Positions 16,698-25,122 of a DNA stretch of 36,744 nt are shown in pieces. The DNA comes from a virus. The stretch is from positions 1-36,744 of IMG/VR virus record IMGVR_UViG_3300017971_000528. One strand, written 5' to 3'. The notes beneath the pieces are model-generated. The model saw nothing but the letters and a program-made list of their open reading frames with translations, had not been told where the DNA came from and did no database searches. The stretch's first letter is position 1; each line of letters opens with the position of its first letter. The position numbers and the translations under genes were made by a program.

Positions 16698-16982
16698 ATG
16701 AATAATTCTGTAAAACTTCCAAAATTGGTTGTTAAGATCGCGATTTCGTTTATGGGTTTAGTTTTCGTTTCATGGGTTGGCTGGGTTTCGACCGGCATTC
16801 TTGAAGCGGGTAAGGAAGGCGTAAAAATTGAAACGATACAAAAAGACGTCGAATATATAAGGAAGCGAATTGACGATTTTTTAATGAATTACAATCGACC
16901 GGCCGCTGAAATTGCCGGGCCGCCGCCGCCGATTAAAGTTCATCCAACGGCAACGGAACAGGAAGGATCGGGCAAGCGTTAA
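16698..16982 (+). CDS. Small membrane protein with coiled coil (holin or spanin candidate)
   Basis: A 94-residue protein. Residues about 10-32 form one membrane segment (VVKIAISFMGLVFVSWVGWV). Next come a short helical coil (IETIQKDVEYIRKRIDDFL) and a Pro-rich tail (AGPPPPIKVHP). AAAGGA precedes the ATG. It ends the tail operon. Single-membrane topology with an exposed helix suits a holin-like or inner-membrane spanin role, but the endolysin is far away at 32988, so this is a guess. Its last 50 nt overlap a convergent gene. Confidence 0.6.
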   Translation: MNNSVKLPKLVVKIAISFMGLVFVSWVGWVSTGILEAGKEGVKIETIQKDVEYIRKRIDDFLMNYNRPAAEIAGPPPPIKVHPTATEQEGSGKR

Positions 16983-17199
16983 TATTTTCATACCCCATAT
17001 GTCGCGCAACATCTTCCGGCCGGGCCTTTCGAACAATGCAAAACGAGCGCGAACACTCGCAATTAATTTCTATTAAATCATTATCGTAAATAAAGTCGCG
17101 TCGGTAATTTAGATCGATCGTTACCAAAACTCCAAGGCTAACAAACCAGAACATTATATGAGATATCGTTTTTAATATTCCTGCCGTCGTTATTTTCAT
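16933..17199 (-). CDS. Small membrane protein, Cys-rich tail (88 aa)
   Basis: An 88-residue protein with a signal anchor (IMFWFVSLGVLVTIDL, residues about 15-31) and a Cys-containing tail (INCECSRSFC ... INACP). GAAAGG lies 7 nt before the ATG at 17199, which argues for real translation. It follows the DNA polymerase gene by 64 nt on the same strand. It overlaps the end of the plus-strand gene at 16698 tail-to-tail by 50 nt, so its C-terminal Pro/Leu-rich residues may be only partly meaningful. No family recognised. Confidence 0.55.
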   Translation of the reverse strand: MKITTAGILKTISHIMFWFVSLGVLVTIDLNYRRDFIYDNDLIEINCECSRSFCIVRKARPEDVARHMGYENINACPILPVPLPLDEL

Positions 17200-17263
17200 C
17201 GGGTCGCCTTTCGTTGTATTATTTTCAGTTATTCGTTATAGCATGAAACAACGAACGCGACAA

Positions 17264-19273
17264 TTACTTTCTAAACCTTTCGCCGATCCATCCGTCGGCC
17301 TTAATCGGCATCCCGGCCGCCCACGATGGAACAATAGACATTATCGAAATCATTTCTTCAAGCCGATCGTCGCCTTTATCGACTTCAACCATTATTTCAT
17401 CGTGTACGGTTAGAATTATCTTGAATCCGGCGCGATCAAGATTCAACATAGCTATTACCAATAGGTCGCGACAAAGCGCCTGGATAACGTTTTCGACAAG
17501 TTTTCCGCCATGGGTCGGAACGCGATGCGGGCCGCCGCCGTCGGTCTTAATATACGTTATCGATTTCTTATATTCTCCCCATGGGGTTAATACTTCCCGA
17601 ATATCCGGCCGGAAGTAATGAAGAACGCGCCCGGATGGTAATTTGCATTTAAGAAAGCCGCTGTTTACCGTATATTTAAACGCGCGATATGAAGTTATCG
17701 TTCCGGGGTTCTTTAACGCTTTCATGGCGGCCGACTCCAAGGCGCGCCAAAATTTAGTCGTTTCCGGCCGAATTTCGCGCCATGGGGCAACGATCCCATG
17801 ATATATTTCTTCGTCGGTTCCCGTTCCGCCGAATTGACGAACGGCCGCGATCGATCCGCCGTAACCACAAGCAAGTTCCGCGATCTTTCCCGGCGATTGG
17901 CGCTCCTTATCCGTTATCGAATCATAGGGTTTATTCAGGATCATCGCCGCCGCGACTTTATACATATCGGAACCGCTTCGATACGCGTTTAAAACCCATT
18001 CTTCACCGGCCGCCCACGCTAAACCGACGCCTTCTATCGACGAATAATCCGCGTTAAGGAATTGTTTTCCCGTCGCGGCTTTAACACTTCCGCGGATACA
18101 CTTGGACGCCATGAAGAACGGGTCGTCGTATTCTTCTTTTAACCGTTCATCTTGACCGGTAATAATATATTCCATGACTTTATGATAATCATCTTCGCCG
18201 TATGAGTCCCGCGGTAAGTTTTGAAACTGGATTCCGCGCCCGGCGAACCGGCCGGTCGCCGCGCCATGGTATAAAGTCGCGCCGCGAACGCGGTTATCCG
18301 CCGATGCTCGATTAACCATTCCTTTGAACTTTGCCGTTGACGATTTAGCAAGTTCGGCCTTGATTTTTAGGACTTCGGAAACAATAGTCGGAAGGTTATC
18401 CCGTTCAAGTAATTCTGTTACGGCGTCGTTTGATACGCTTTGAATATTTAACCCGGTTTTTTCGTTGATCCAATCCTTCAAGGCGACATACGACCGCGGG
18501 CCGGAAACTTTTCCGTCGGTCAATACGGCGAAGCGGCCTTGTTGTTCCGCTTCGCGTTTCTCAAGGATCGACGTCAAGATTTTAACGGATTCCATATCAA
18601 TCGGGATCCCGGCCAAATTGATTTTTTGATCTAATAACCAAACGGCGCGTTCGTTGGCCGGAAGTTTCGGCAACGTATGGAAAAGAAGGCGTTCGGTTTC
18701 GACATCTTTCCCGCAATAATTAAAAAGGATTTCAAGTTCGTGCCGGGCTTCGTGCCAATATATTTTCGACATCCATTCGGGATCGTTGGCTTTCTCGCGC
18801 TTCCAAGCCTGTCGGGGTTTACATAATTTCATCATTACCCGATGACCTTCTTTATCTTTTTGGACGGCAAGGTTTAAAATGCTTGAAGCGCTGTCCAGGT
18901 TCAAAGGTAATGCATGATAGGCGCATTGGGCCATAGTATCGTAAACCTTCGCCATGGGTAAAACCGGCCAACCTAAAATATCCCGGAACTTTTTATTCCA
19001 TCCGACATATTCAAACATCGAATTATGCGCGATTATCCGGTCGGCCGCCTGGATTAAATGGATCACTTCCGCCGGGGATCCGATTTCATATATTAGGTTT
19101 TCCGGGTTGACTAATTTTAAAAACTTATCCGGGATTAGAAGTTTCGCGGGGTTATTGTCTATCGCGTAACCCAAACACATAATTTCCGTTAATGGGTCGC
19201 TGAAATAGACAAATAACCCGCGATCCTTCAAATCGACCGGGCTTCGAGTTTCGAAGTCGATCGTCAAATCCAT
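17264..19273 (-). CDS. Family A DNA polymerase with 3'-5' exonuclease
   Basis: A 669-residue replicative polymerase. The exonuclease domain has TIDFETRS with D6 and E8, then IIAHNSMFEY (N84) and YCGKD (D190). The polymerase domain has motif A NADYSSIE (D409), motif B PGKIAELACGYG (K463, Y471) and motif C VHDE (H624, D625, E626), so all catalytic residues are present. There is no 5' nuclease domain, as usual for phage enzymes. The residue equivalent to E. coli Phe762 is Leu467. AAGGGG precedes the ATG. It is the second-last gene of the minus-strand operon, behind its SSB-like partner. Confidence 0.95.
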   Translation of the reverse strand: MDLTIDFETRSPVDLKDRGLFVYFSDPLTEIMCLGYAIDNNPAKLLIPDKFLKLVNPENLIYEIGSPAEVIHLIQAADRIIAHNSMFEYVGWNKKFRDILGWPVLPMAKVYDTMAQCAYHALPLNLDSASSILNLAVQKDKEGHRVMMKLCKPRQAWKREKANDPEWMSKIYWHEARHELEILFNYCGKDVETERLLFHTLPKLPANERAVWLLDQKINLAGIPIDMESVKILTSILEKREAEQQGRFAVLTDGKVSGPRSYVALKDWINEKTGLNIQSVSNDAVTELLERDNLPTIVSEVLKIKAELAKSSTAKFKGMVNRASADNRVRGATLYHGAATGRFAGRGIQFQNLPRDSYGEDDYHKVMEYIITGQDERLKEEYDDPFFMASKCIRGSVKAATGKQFLNADYSSIEGVGLAWAAGEEWVLNAYRSGSDMYKVAAAMILNKPYDSITDKERQSPGKIAELACGYGGSIAAVRQFGGTGTDEEIYHGIVAPWREIRPETTKFWRALESAAMKALKNPGTITSYRAFKYTVNSGFLKCKLPSGRVLHYFRPDIREVLTPWGEYKKSITYIKTDGGGPHRVPTHGGKLVENVIQALCRDLLVIAMLNLDRAGFKIILTVHDEIMVEVDKGDDRLEEMISIMSIVPSWAAGMPIKADGWIGERFRK

Positions 19274-19282
19274 AATTTCCCC

Positions 19283-20176
19283 TTAAAACGGCGCGTCGTC
19301 GTTAATAGAGGGGTTCTGAACCGGGGCCGACGTTGGATAGGGGTTCGCCTGTTGACCGGCCGGAATCGCCGGATTTGAAGCGGGAACCGGGTTAAATCCG
19401 GGATTCCCGGCCGGGTTTGTCGCCGGAATTGTCGGGTTCGGGGTCATTTGGGTCGGAAGCGGGGCCGATTGACCGGCAAATCCTTGATTTTGGGCCGCCG
19501 GGGGCTGAAATCCTGGATTCTGGCCGGGTATCTGGCTGGGCGCTTGTCCTTGCATGGTTGCCGGATTGGGCGCGTAATTAGCCGGATTTTGAGCGCCGGA
19601 CGGGCCGCCGAACATTTCTTCAGCCGACTGTTTCTTTCGACCAGCAAAAGGTTCGTCGTCGCGGGCGAACCGGGCCGCGTTAATCTGGAAAGAAATTCCC
19701 TTGCCGGAATTGTTGTCATATGGCCACGGATGGATATTTGCTTGGATCCAGCATCCCGGATAAATCTTCGCTGGGTTCAAAATCGCCTGATTGTTTTCGT
19801 CGAAAACGTCGGGTTTATCCCGGTTTGACGTCGATATAATCCAGTGACCAGCATATTCCGGGTTTTTCTCAACAACCGGGATGCGATCCTTTTGACCGGC
19901 GGAAACGTCGGCGTCTTTTATGGGGGAAAATTCATTCCCGACGATCGGGTTCCGGGGCCGGTTTGCCGGATCCGGCCATTTGTCAATTATCAATTGGTTA
20001 ACGATTTGGTAAAGCGAATTCAGATATTCACGGGCGGCCGGATCTGCTTTATTGAAAAGCAGGATGACCGAATATTTCGGTTCTTCGTCGCTTCCTTTGC
20101 TAAAGGTTTTCGGTTTAAAAAGATTCGGATACGAAATCCGAACGGGCGGCGTTGTTGTTGCGATTGCATCAGCCAT
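19283..20176 (-). CDS. DUF2815 ssDNA-binding protein with SSB-like C-terminal tip
   Basis: A 297-residue protein. Residues 1-175 fit DUF2815, an OB-fold ssDNA-binding family of phages: RISYPNLFKPKTF, PKYSVILLFNK, PAKIYPGCWIQANIHPWPYD. The tail of about 115 residues is Pro/Asn/Gln/Ala-rich and disordered, and ends NDDAPF, very like the DDDIPF tip by which bacterial SSB recruits partner enzymes. SAEEMFG at residues 184-190 recurs in the DUF2800 nuclease and the primase. It lies between the nuclease and polymerase genes, matching a replisome role. Confidence 0.88.
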   Translation of the reverse strand: MADAIATTTPPVRISYPNLFKPKTFSKGSDEEPKYSVILLFNKADPAAREYLNSLYQIVNQLIIDKWPDPANRPRNPIVGNEFSPIKDADVSAGQKDRIPVVEKNPEYAGHWIISTSNRDKPDVFDENNQAILNPAKIYPGCWIQANIHPWPYDNNSGKGISFQINAARFARDDEPFAGRKKQSAEEMFGGPSGAQNPANYAPNPATMQGQAPSQIPGQNPGFQPPAAQNQGFAGQSAPLPTQMTPNPTIPATNPAGNPGFNPVPASNPAIPAGQQANPYPTSAPVQNPSINDDAPF

Positions 20177-20399
20177 TTTTTTTACCTTCCTTTTCGTGTC
20201 TAAAGTGGTTACATTTGGTTAGTCCGTCGGAAAGACCTTTCTTCCGAACGGTATGACAATACATTAATTTACTTTCGCCGGTTAACAAGTTGACTTCATA
20301 GTTCATTCCGCATTTCCATTTTTTAACGCGGGTAAAGAATCCGCGCTTACAGTGCGCGCATTGAAAACAATAAACGTCATGAATCGCGGGAATAACCAT
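20169..20399 (-). CDS. Small zinc-binding protein (76 aa)
   Basis: A 76-residue Cys/His-rich protein: VYCFQCAHCKRGFF, then VKKWKCGMNYEV and CHTVRKKGLSDGLTKCNHFR. Seven Cys and several His could bind one or two zinc ions. AAAGGA lies before the ATG, and its end overlaps the DUF2815 gene by 8 nt. The position between nuclease and ssDNA-binding protein suggests a replication or recombination accessory; no family recognised. Confidence 0.7.
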   Translation of the reverse strand: MVIPAIHDVYCFQCAHCKRGFFTRVKKWKCGMNYEVNLLTGESKLMYCHTVRKKGLSDGLTKCNHFRHEKEGKKNG

Positions 20400-20402
20400 T
20401 GG

Positions 20403-21584
20403 TTAGGATCCTTTCGCCGGGCCGAACAATTCTTCGGCGGATTTGTTTTGCGCGGGCCGCTTGTCTTCAACCGGGACCAATTTCCGACCGTGAAAAATAT
20501 TGATATGAGGCGATAAGAATTTAACGGCGGTTTTTCCGTCGATTCCCGATCGCTTTAATACTTCAAGAATCTTTGCGGGGCTTTTCAATTCCGGGTCGGT
20601 TAATATACTATCGGCAAGATTCATTTGTGAAAGGACTTCCTCTATTGATTTCGGATCCTTCCAAGACTTTGTTCCGCGTCCTTGAACCATTTTAAAACCG
20701 TCAAGACGATTTCCAGCTTTGAACCGATCCAGCGCGACTTTATAAATTTCTGCCGATAGGTTTCGGATAACCGCTTCGATTCGCATTAGTTCGCCTAGCG
20801 ATTCGTTATCCAGGATGGATGGTTTCGGATGGATACCGGGTTCGACGGGGATCCCGCGCCGGTTGGTTGTTATTCTTAGTAATTGAAAAATCATTTTTAA
20901 AATCTCCGGGCAAATTATAAGCGCTTGACAATATTCACAATGCGGGCCGGGCGTCGCCTTCGGATTCCGGCCGCGGATTTCTTTTAACGCGGGATTTACG
21001 ACGTCGTTTTTCCATTCGATTAGTTCATTTACGGGAATCAATTTTCGGCGAACGTATCCTTCAGGATGCGACGCGCGCGGTTGTATTATTCCCAAATCAA
21101 CTTCTTTAGCTTCAAATGGATTAGTTTCGCCAATAAAGCCTAACGCATAAAATTTAACTTGTGCCGAATCCGGTTCGATAATCTTCCGACCGTATTTTAA
21201 ATCATTGATAAAAATAATCCGCTTCGGGATTATAACCGCGTGGTCGGCTGTTCCCGATACGCCGGAAAACAAGCGAAGTCGCCTTTCGATAAATATCAAA
21301 GGGTTTGGAAACAAGCGTTCAATTCGTTTCGCTTCGTCAACATATAGCTGAACGAAAGACGCCATTTCGGACGATACTTCGAAAGGGGTTCCTTCCACAT
21401 AACCGCGGCGGCCTTGGTATTCAATACATTTCTGGTTACGTTTAATACATTGTTCGCCTAAGTTATGCGCGAAGGTTCCTTCCTTCGCTTCCGGGCCGGA
21501 AACCGATGGACCCATAAAAGATGATCGCAACGGCGACGCGTGGCATTTTAAAAACCTTGGACTTCCCGAAGCGGATAATTCCAT
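20403..21584 (-). CDS. DUF2800 RecB/Cas4-like PD-(D/E)XK nuclease
   Basis: A 393-residue protein of the DUF2800 family. An opening ELSASGSPRFLKCHAS is followed by the nuclease core: GTADHAVI (D114), FINDLKYG (D128, K130) and QVKFYAL (Q142, Y146), the RecB-type arrangement. Cys residues in PHCEYCQALIICPE suggest the iron-sulphur or zinc site common in Cas4-like enzymes. The C-terminal tail ends NKSAEELFGPAKGS, sharing a motif with two other replication proteins. It probably processes DNA ends during replication or recombination next to the SNF2 helicase. Confidence 0.85.
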   Translation of the reverse strand: MELSASGSPRFLKCHASPLRSSFMGPSVSGPEAKEGTFAHNLGEQCIKRNQKCIEYQGRRGYVEGTPFEVSSEMASFVQLYVDEAKRIERLFPNPLIFIERRLRLFSGVSGTADHAVIIPKRIIFINDLKYGRKIIEPDSAQVKFYALGFIGETNPFEAKEVDLGIIQPRASHPEGYVRRKLIPVNELIEWKNDVVNPALKEIRGRNPKATPGPHCEYCQALIICPEILKMIFQLLRITTNRRGIPVEPGIHPKPSILDNESLGELMRIEAVIRNLSAEIYKVALDRFKAGNRLDGFKMVQGRGTKSWKDPKSIEEVLSQMNLADSILTDPELKSPAKILEVLKRSGIDGKTAVKFLSPHINIFHGRKLVPVEDKRPAQNKSAEELFGPAKGS

Positions 21585-21602
21585 ATTACTATTTATCCTT
21601 TC

Positions 21603-22505
21603 TTAGTCTTTGTAATTTTCCAAAGCGATAATAAAATCATGATATTTTTCCTGAGGGATCGCGGCGATCATATTCGCGCCGGTCGATTCAATCATGATTT
21701 TCTGTAACAACGCCAACGTTCCTTTTTCGCCGCCGTCCTTCTGGCCGCGGCCGGAATAGAACTTCCCGGCGGCCGCGTCGACTTCGCTTCGAGTATGGGG
21801 GATAAAGGTCGGGTAATTGACGCCGTTAACCGTTACTTTGTCCGTTAATCCAAACGGGTTCGGCGCGTCTACGGTTCCGGTTTCCGGGGATTGGGGAATC
21901 GGTTCGCCGGTCAACGGGTTGATTCCCGCGTTTATCTGGTCGACGGCCGCGGGGCCGGTCGCGCCCGTCGGGCCGGTTGCTTGCCCGGCGAAGGGGTTCG
22001 CGGGATCCGGCGCTTCCGTCGGGCCGCCGGTAACGACGGCGGTTCCGGCCGTTTCCGGGCTTGTTCCGGCGGCCGCGGCGGCGTCAAATTTCTGAAGCGC
22101 TTTCACATATGTTGATTTTCGAGTTCCGCTTTTTTGAGGAATGCCGCGTTGACTTGCTAGTTCCTTCAATTGTCCAAGTTCCATGGTTTCATAATTGGGA
22201 AATTCAGGACCGGGAACGGCCGGGCCGGTTGCTGGCGGAACGATTGACGGATCCGGCGGAACCATTCCGGGCGCGCCTTCCGGCGGCGTTGCGGCCGATC
22301 GGTTATCAACGATTTCGTTCATAGCATGTTCGAAGATATGTTCCGCCGTTACGCCGACTGATTTCTGATATGCTTCCGACATTTTTTCTTGTGAAACGAC
22401 AAAGCGTTCAAGGGAAGACACTAAGCGTTCTAACAGGTCGATTAAAGCCATTCGATTTCCTTTCTTTAGTAACAAGATTAGTAATTTAACGATACGTTTT
22501 AACAT
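21603..22505 (-). CDS. SAP/LEM-like helix protein with low-complexity linkers
   Basis: A 300-residue protein. Residues 103-140 (METMEL-like start, then LGQLKELASQRGIPQKSGTR and KSTYVKALQKF) look like a SAP or LEM helix-extended DNA-binding element. On both sides are Pro/Gly/Ala-rich disordered linkers. The C-terminal 80 residues are folded-looking and end IIALENYKD. Two in-frame starts both have good ribosome sites: ATG 22505 (giving a basic hydrophobic MLKRIVKLLILLLKKGNR leader) and ATG 22451. A DNA-binding replication accessory is likely. Confidence 0.7.
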   Translation of the reverse strand: MLKRIVKLLILLLKKGNRMALIDLLERLVSSLERFVVSQEKMSEAYQKSVGVTAEHIFEHAMNEIVDNRSAATPPEGAPGMVPPDPSIVPPATGPAVPGPEFPNYETMELGQLKELASQRGIPQKSGTRKSTYVKALQKFDAAAAAGTSPETAGTAVVTGGPTEAPDPANPFAGQATGPTGATGPAAVDQINAGINPLTGEPIPQSPETGTVDAPNPFGLTDKVTVNGVNYPTFIPHTRSEVDAAAGKFYSGRGQKDGGEKGTLALLQKIMIESTGANMIAAIPQEKYHDFIIALENYKD

Positions 22506-22547
22506 AGCTTTCCTTTCGTTTTACAGGGTTTTCTTTTTTGCTCCTTT

Positions 22548-24116
22548 CTAGCGATCAAGGATCAAATCCGCGTCGCTTTGTTTATTGGTTGCGGTTGATA
22601 ATATTTGCGCGTCAAGGGATCCGTCGACAACAAGATAATGAACCAATACGGGGTTCGTTTGTCCATATCGGAAAACGCGGGCGATAACTTGTTCATTATC
22701 TTTGGGTGTCCAAGATGGTTCGACAAGAACGACATTGTTCGCCGCTTGCATATTAAAGCCTTCGCCGCCCGCTTGCGACTGACAAATCAAAAGCCGGGCG
22801 TAAGGGCTTTCTTGGAATCTATCGACGTATTCTTGACGCCGGGATACCGGAACGGATCCATGAATCACCATTGGTTGATAGACGCGAAGCCGCTTTTCGA
22901 GTTCCGCGATAACGTCGCGATGATAACAAAAGGCGGGTATTTTTTCGACGCCGGATTCAAGCATATTTTGTATATATTGCGCGCAAACCGGCGCTTTAGC
23001 GATTCCCATTTGGCGGCGGATTTGGGGTAACGCGGAAACGCCTTCCGCGGTTAAACGGCCGCGGATAATATCCGCCGCACTAAATCGACTTTCTTGTTCT
23101 AATACCTTGGATAGTTTTTGTCCATACGGCGGAAAGACGGCCATTTTAAAGCGTATAGGTGGCATATCTTGAAGAACGTCGGTTAACTTCCGGCGAATCA
23201 TGAAACGACTTCCGCGTAAACGTGAATGAAATTCTTTTGTCCGTTTTGCTCCTTTTATTACGAAGTCGTATCCGTCGTCGAAAAGGATACAAAATCGCTT
23301 GATAAATTCCCAATACGAACGGCCGTCGATTATTTCCGGCGCGCATCGATTTATAATGGGATACAATTCCGACGGTTTCCCATTTGGAAGCGGGGTTCCC
23401 GAAAGAAAGATCGTCGGCGCTTCGTTAACAAGACCTTCCCAATTTTCGTCGGGGGATCCTAAAACAATCCGCGTTCTTTTCGTTTCGGCGGTTTTCAAAT
23501 AATGGGATTCGTCAACGATGATTAAATCAGGTTTTAAGCCGTCAAGTTTATGGGACAATTCATAACTTGAAACATGAGTTTCGAATGTATTTACGGACGC
23601 CGTTCCTGAATTGATAACGTTAACGCCGGGGCTAAAAAGATGCCATTTGTTAATCTCTCTTAACCAATTATAGCGCAAGAACGCCGGGCAAATGACAAGC
23701 AGTTTTTTAAAGCCTAAGTTATTCGCGACGCCGATCGCCTGAATTGTTTTCCCTAAACCCATTTCGTCGAAACAACAAACGGCCGGGCGCGTCGTTAAAA
23801 GCGCCCGGCTTAATTGTTGGATACCTATTTCTTGAAACGGAAGATAGTTCCGCCCTGCCGGGCCGGGGATCCGTTCATTCAATAGCATGGTATTATTTAA
23901 GTTCGACTTCATGGCGTTTATTCTAACAAGGTCAACCGCGCGCCGGGCGTTGTCGTCCATCGGTTCATCGGCCAATAACGCCGCGACAAAGGGACTTCCC
24001 GTCGTCCATGCATTAATGGTATCGTTCCATTCGAAACCGGCTTTTTCGGGCCGTTCCCTTTCTTCAAACGGGCCGTTCCAAACGAATTTAGATAAGGGGT
24101 AATCGAATCTAATCAT
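22548..24116 (-). CDS. SNF2-family helicase (SMARCAL1-like)
   Basis: A 522-residue superfamily 2 ATPase. It has an N-terminal HARP-like piece (EKAGFEWNDTINAWTTGSPF), Walker A DEMGLGKT (117-124), the DESH box (202-205), SGTPLPN motif III, and C-terminal helicase motifs CQSQAGGEGFNM and QVIARVFRYGQ. Such compact SNF2 proteins in phages act as DNA translocases or annealing helicases at forks and in recombination. The ATG at 24116 overlaps the HTH gene upstream by 4 nt. All core motifs are intact. Confidence 0.93.
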   Translation of the reverse strand: MIRFDYPLSKFVWNGPFEERERPEKAGFEWNDTINAWTTGSPFVAALLADEPMDDNARRAVDLVRINAMKSNLNNTMLLNERIPGPAGRNYLPFQEIGIQQLSRALLTTRPAVCCFDEMGLGKTIQAIGVANNLGFKKLLVICPAFLRYNWLREINKWHLFSPGVNVINSGTASVNTFETHVSSYELSHKLDGLKPDLIIVDESHYLKTAETKRTRIVLGSPDENWEGLVNEAPTIFLSGTPLPNGKPSELYPIINRCAPEIIDGRSYWEFIKRFCILFDDGYDFVIKGAKRTKEFHSRLRGSRFMIRRKLTDVLQDMPPIRFKMAVFPPYGQKLSKVLEQESRFSAADIIRGRLTAEGVSALPQIRRQMGIAKAPVCAQYIQNMLESGVEKIPAFCYHRDVIAELEKRLRVYQPMVIHGSVPVSRRQEYVDRFQESPYARLLICQSQAGGEGFNMQAANNVVLVEPSWTPKDNEQVIARVFRYGQTNPVLVHYLVVDGSLDAQILSTATNKQSDADLILDR

Positions 24117-24367
24117 AGCGATCTTAAATCCTTTAACGCCTTGACTTGTTTTTCCAAGCGTTCAACTTTCTTCGTGAAAGTCTCTAAAATATGGTCGCGT
24201 TCATTCATAACGATAATCAGCTTTTCAACGGGTAACGGGATGGAAATAATATCGCGTTCGATTTCGCTTATCCTTTGTTGATATCGCAAGCCTAAAATGT
24301 CGGCCGCTTCCGTTTGGGTCAAACCTCTATTTAATCGCCATTCTCTGAAGTTGTCGCCGGTTGCCAT
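24113..24367 (-). CDS. HTH (Cro/CI-type) protein with coiled-coil tail
   Basis: An 84-residue protein. Residues 6-45 (FREWRLNRGLTQTEAADILG ... ISEIERD) are a helix-turn-helix of the Cro/CI type. Residues 55-80 (HILETFTKKVERLEKQVKAL) are a coiled coil likely to dimerise. It overlaps the SNF2 gene start. It probably regulates phage transcription, although its position inside the replication operon also allows a replication-linked role. Confidence 0.8.
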   Translation of the reverse strand: MATGDNFREWRLNRGLTQTEAADILGLRYQQRISEIERDIISIPLPVEKLIIVMNERDHILETFTKKVERLEKQVKALKDLRSL

Positions 24368-24369
24368 GA

Positions 24370-24741
24370 TTACCCGATCGTATCGAAATCAAAGGGTTCG
24401 GCTTCCGGCCGGGCGTTGTTCTTTTCCTGAACGTGAAGGCCGGTCGCGATGCCGATAATAGCGTCGGATTCATGAGGAAGAATGTCGTCAAGGTCGCCGG
24501 TTTTCTTCAAGGCGATTAATTCTTCCAGGTCGGCAACGGTTGCGTATTTAAGGAACTTGAAAACGTTCCTTGAAATTTCCCGCTTCCGGGGGTTGGAAGG
24601 TTCTTCGTTGAAAACGCTTATAATTTGGACAACGAGCGATGCGGCTTTTAATGCGTTTTCCATAATTTTGACCGGCTTTTCGGACGAAAAGAATTCCGCG
24701 ATCTTTTCGGCGATTTCGGTTAACTTTTCCATAAATCCCAT
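24370..24741 (-). CDS. Hypothetical helical protein (123 aa)
   Basis: A 123-residue, acidic, helical protein (MEKLTEIAEKIAEFF, AASLVVQIISVFNEEP, ATVADLEELIALKKTGDL). No known family. GAAAGGAAG precedes the ATG at 24741; a second in-frame ATG three codons later is possible. It is packed 2 nt from the HTH gene, so it is co-transcribed. Confidence 0.65.
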   Translation of the reverse strand: MGFMEKLTEIAEKIAEFFSSEKPVKIMENALKAASLVVQIISVFNEEPSNPRKREISRNVFKFLKYATVADLEELIALKKTGDLDDILPHESDAIIGIATGLHVQEKNNARPEAEPFDFDTIG

Positions 24742-24756
24742 AGTAATAGCTTCCTT

Positions 24757-25122
24757 TCAATTTGATAGTTGAATGTTTAAATGTTCGGCTAGTTCATAAA
24801 TTGTTTGTTGATCGGTCTTTCGAAGAAAGTCTTCGATCCGGCGGCGGATCTTCACAACCGGCGCGACAAAGGTTACGACGTCGGGAAGGATTCCGCAATC
24901 CGGGCAAATCTTAACGGCGCTCAATTTGGGCCAGCGCCTTTCCTTTCCACATTGGCCGCAAACGGTTAAAGGTTTCAATTCTTCCTGATATGCCATAGCG
25001 ACTTCCGCGCCGTCGTCTATCCGGCCGGGCGCAAATCGTTTCAAGAAAACGCGTCCGTCGTGAACGTCGGCCTTTTGCGGAATGAAACATCCAAGTTCGT
25101 TTGACCATTTTGTTTTATTCAT
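24757..25122 (-). CDS. Zinc-ribbon protein (121 aa)
   Basis: A 121-residue protein with a clear four-Cys zinc ribbon in the middle: VCGQCGKERRW and ICPDCGILP, about residues 55-80. The end is helical and charged (KIRRRIEDFLRKTDQQTIYE). It overlaps the upstream HTH gene by 8 nt. Zinc ribbons of this type serve in nucleic-acid binding; the exact role is unknown. Confidence 0.7.
   Translation of the reverse strand: MNKTKWSNELGCFIPQKADVHDGRVFLKRFAPGRIDDGAEVAMAYQEELKPLTVCGQCGKERRWPKLSAVKICPDCGILPDVVTFVAPVVKIRRRIEDFLRKTDQQTIYELAEHLNIQLSN

Noticed and set aside
16983-17263. Terminator between the convergent late and early operons
   Set aside because: No GC stem followed by a T-run is visible on either strand here.
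19448-19828. 126-codon plus-strand open frame
   Set aside because: Antisense to the low-complexity tail of the DUF2815 gene; Gly/Arg-rich composition mirrors that tail.
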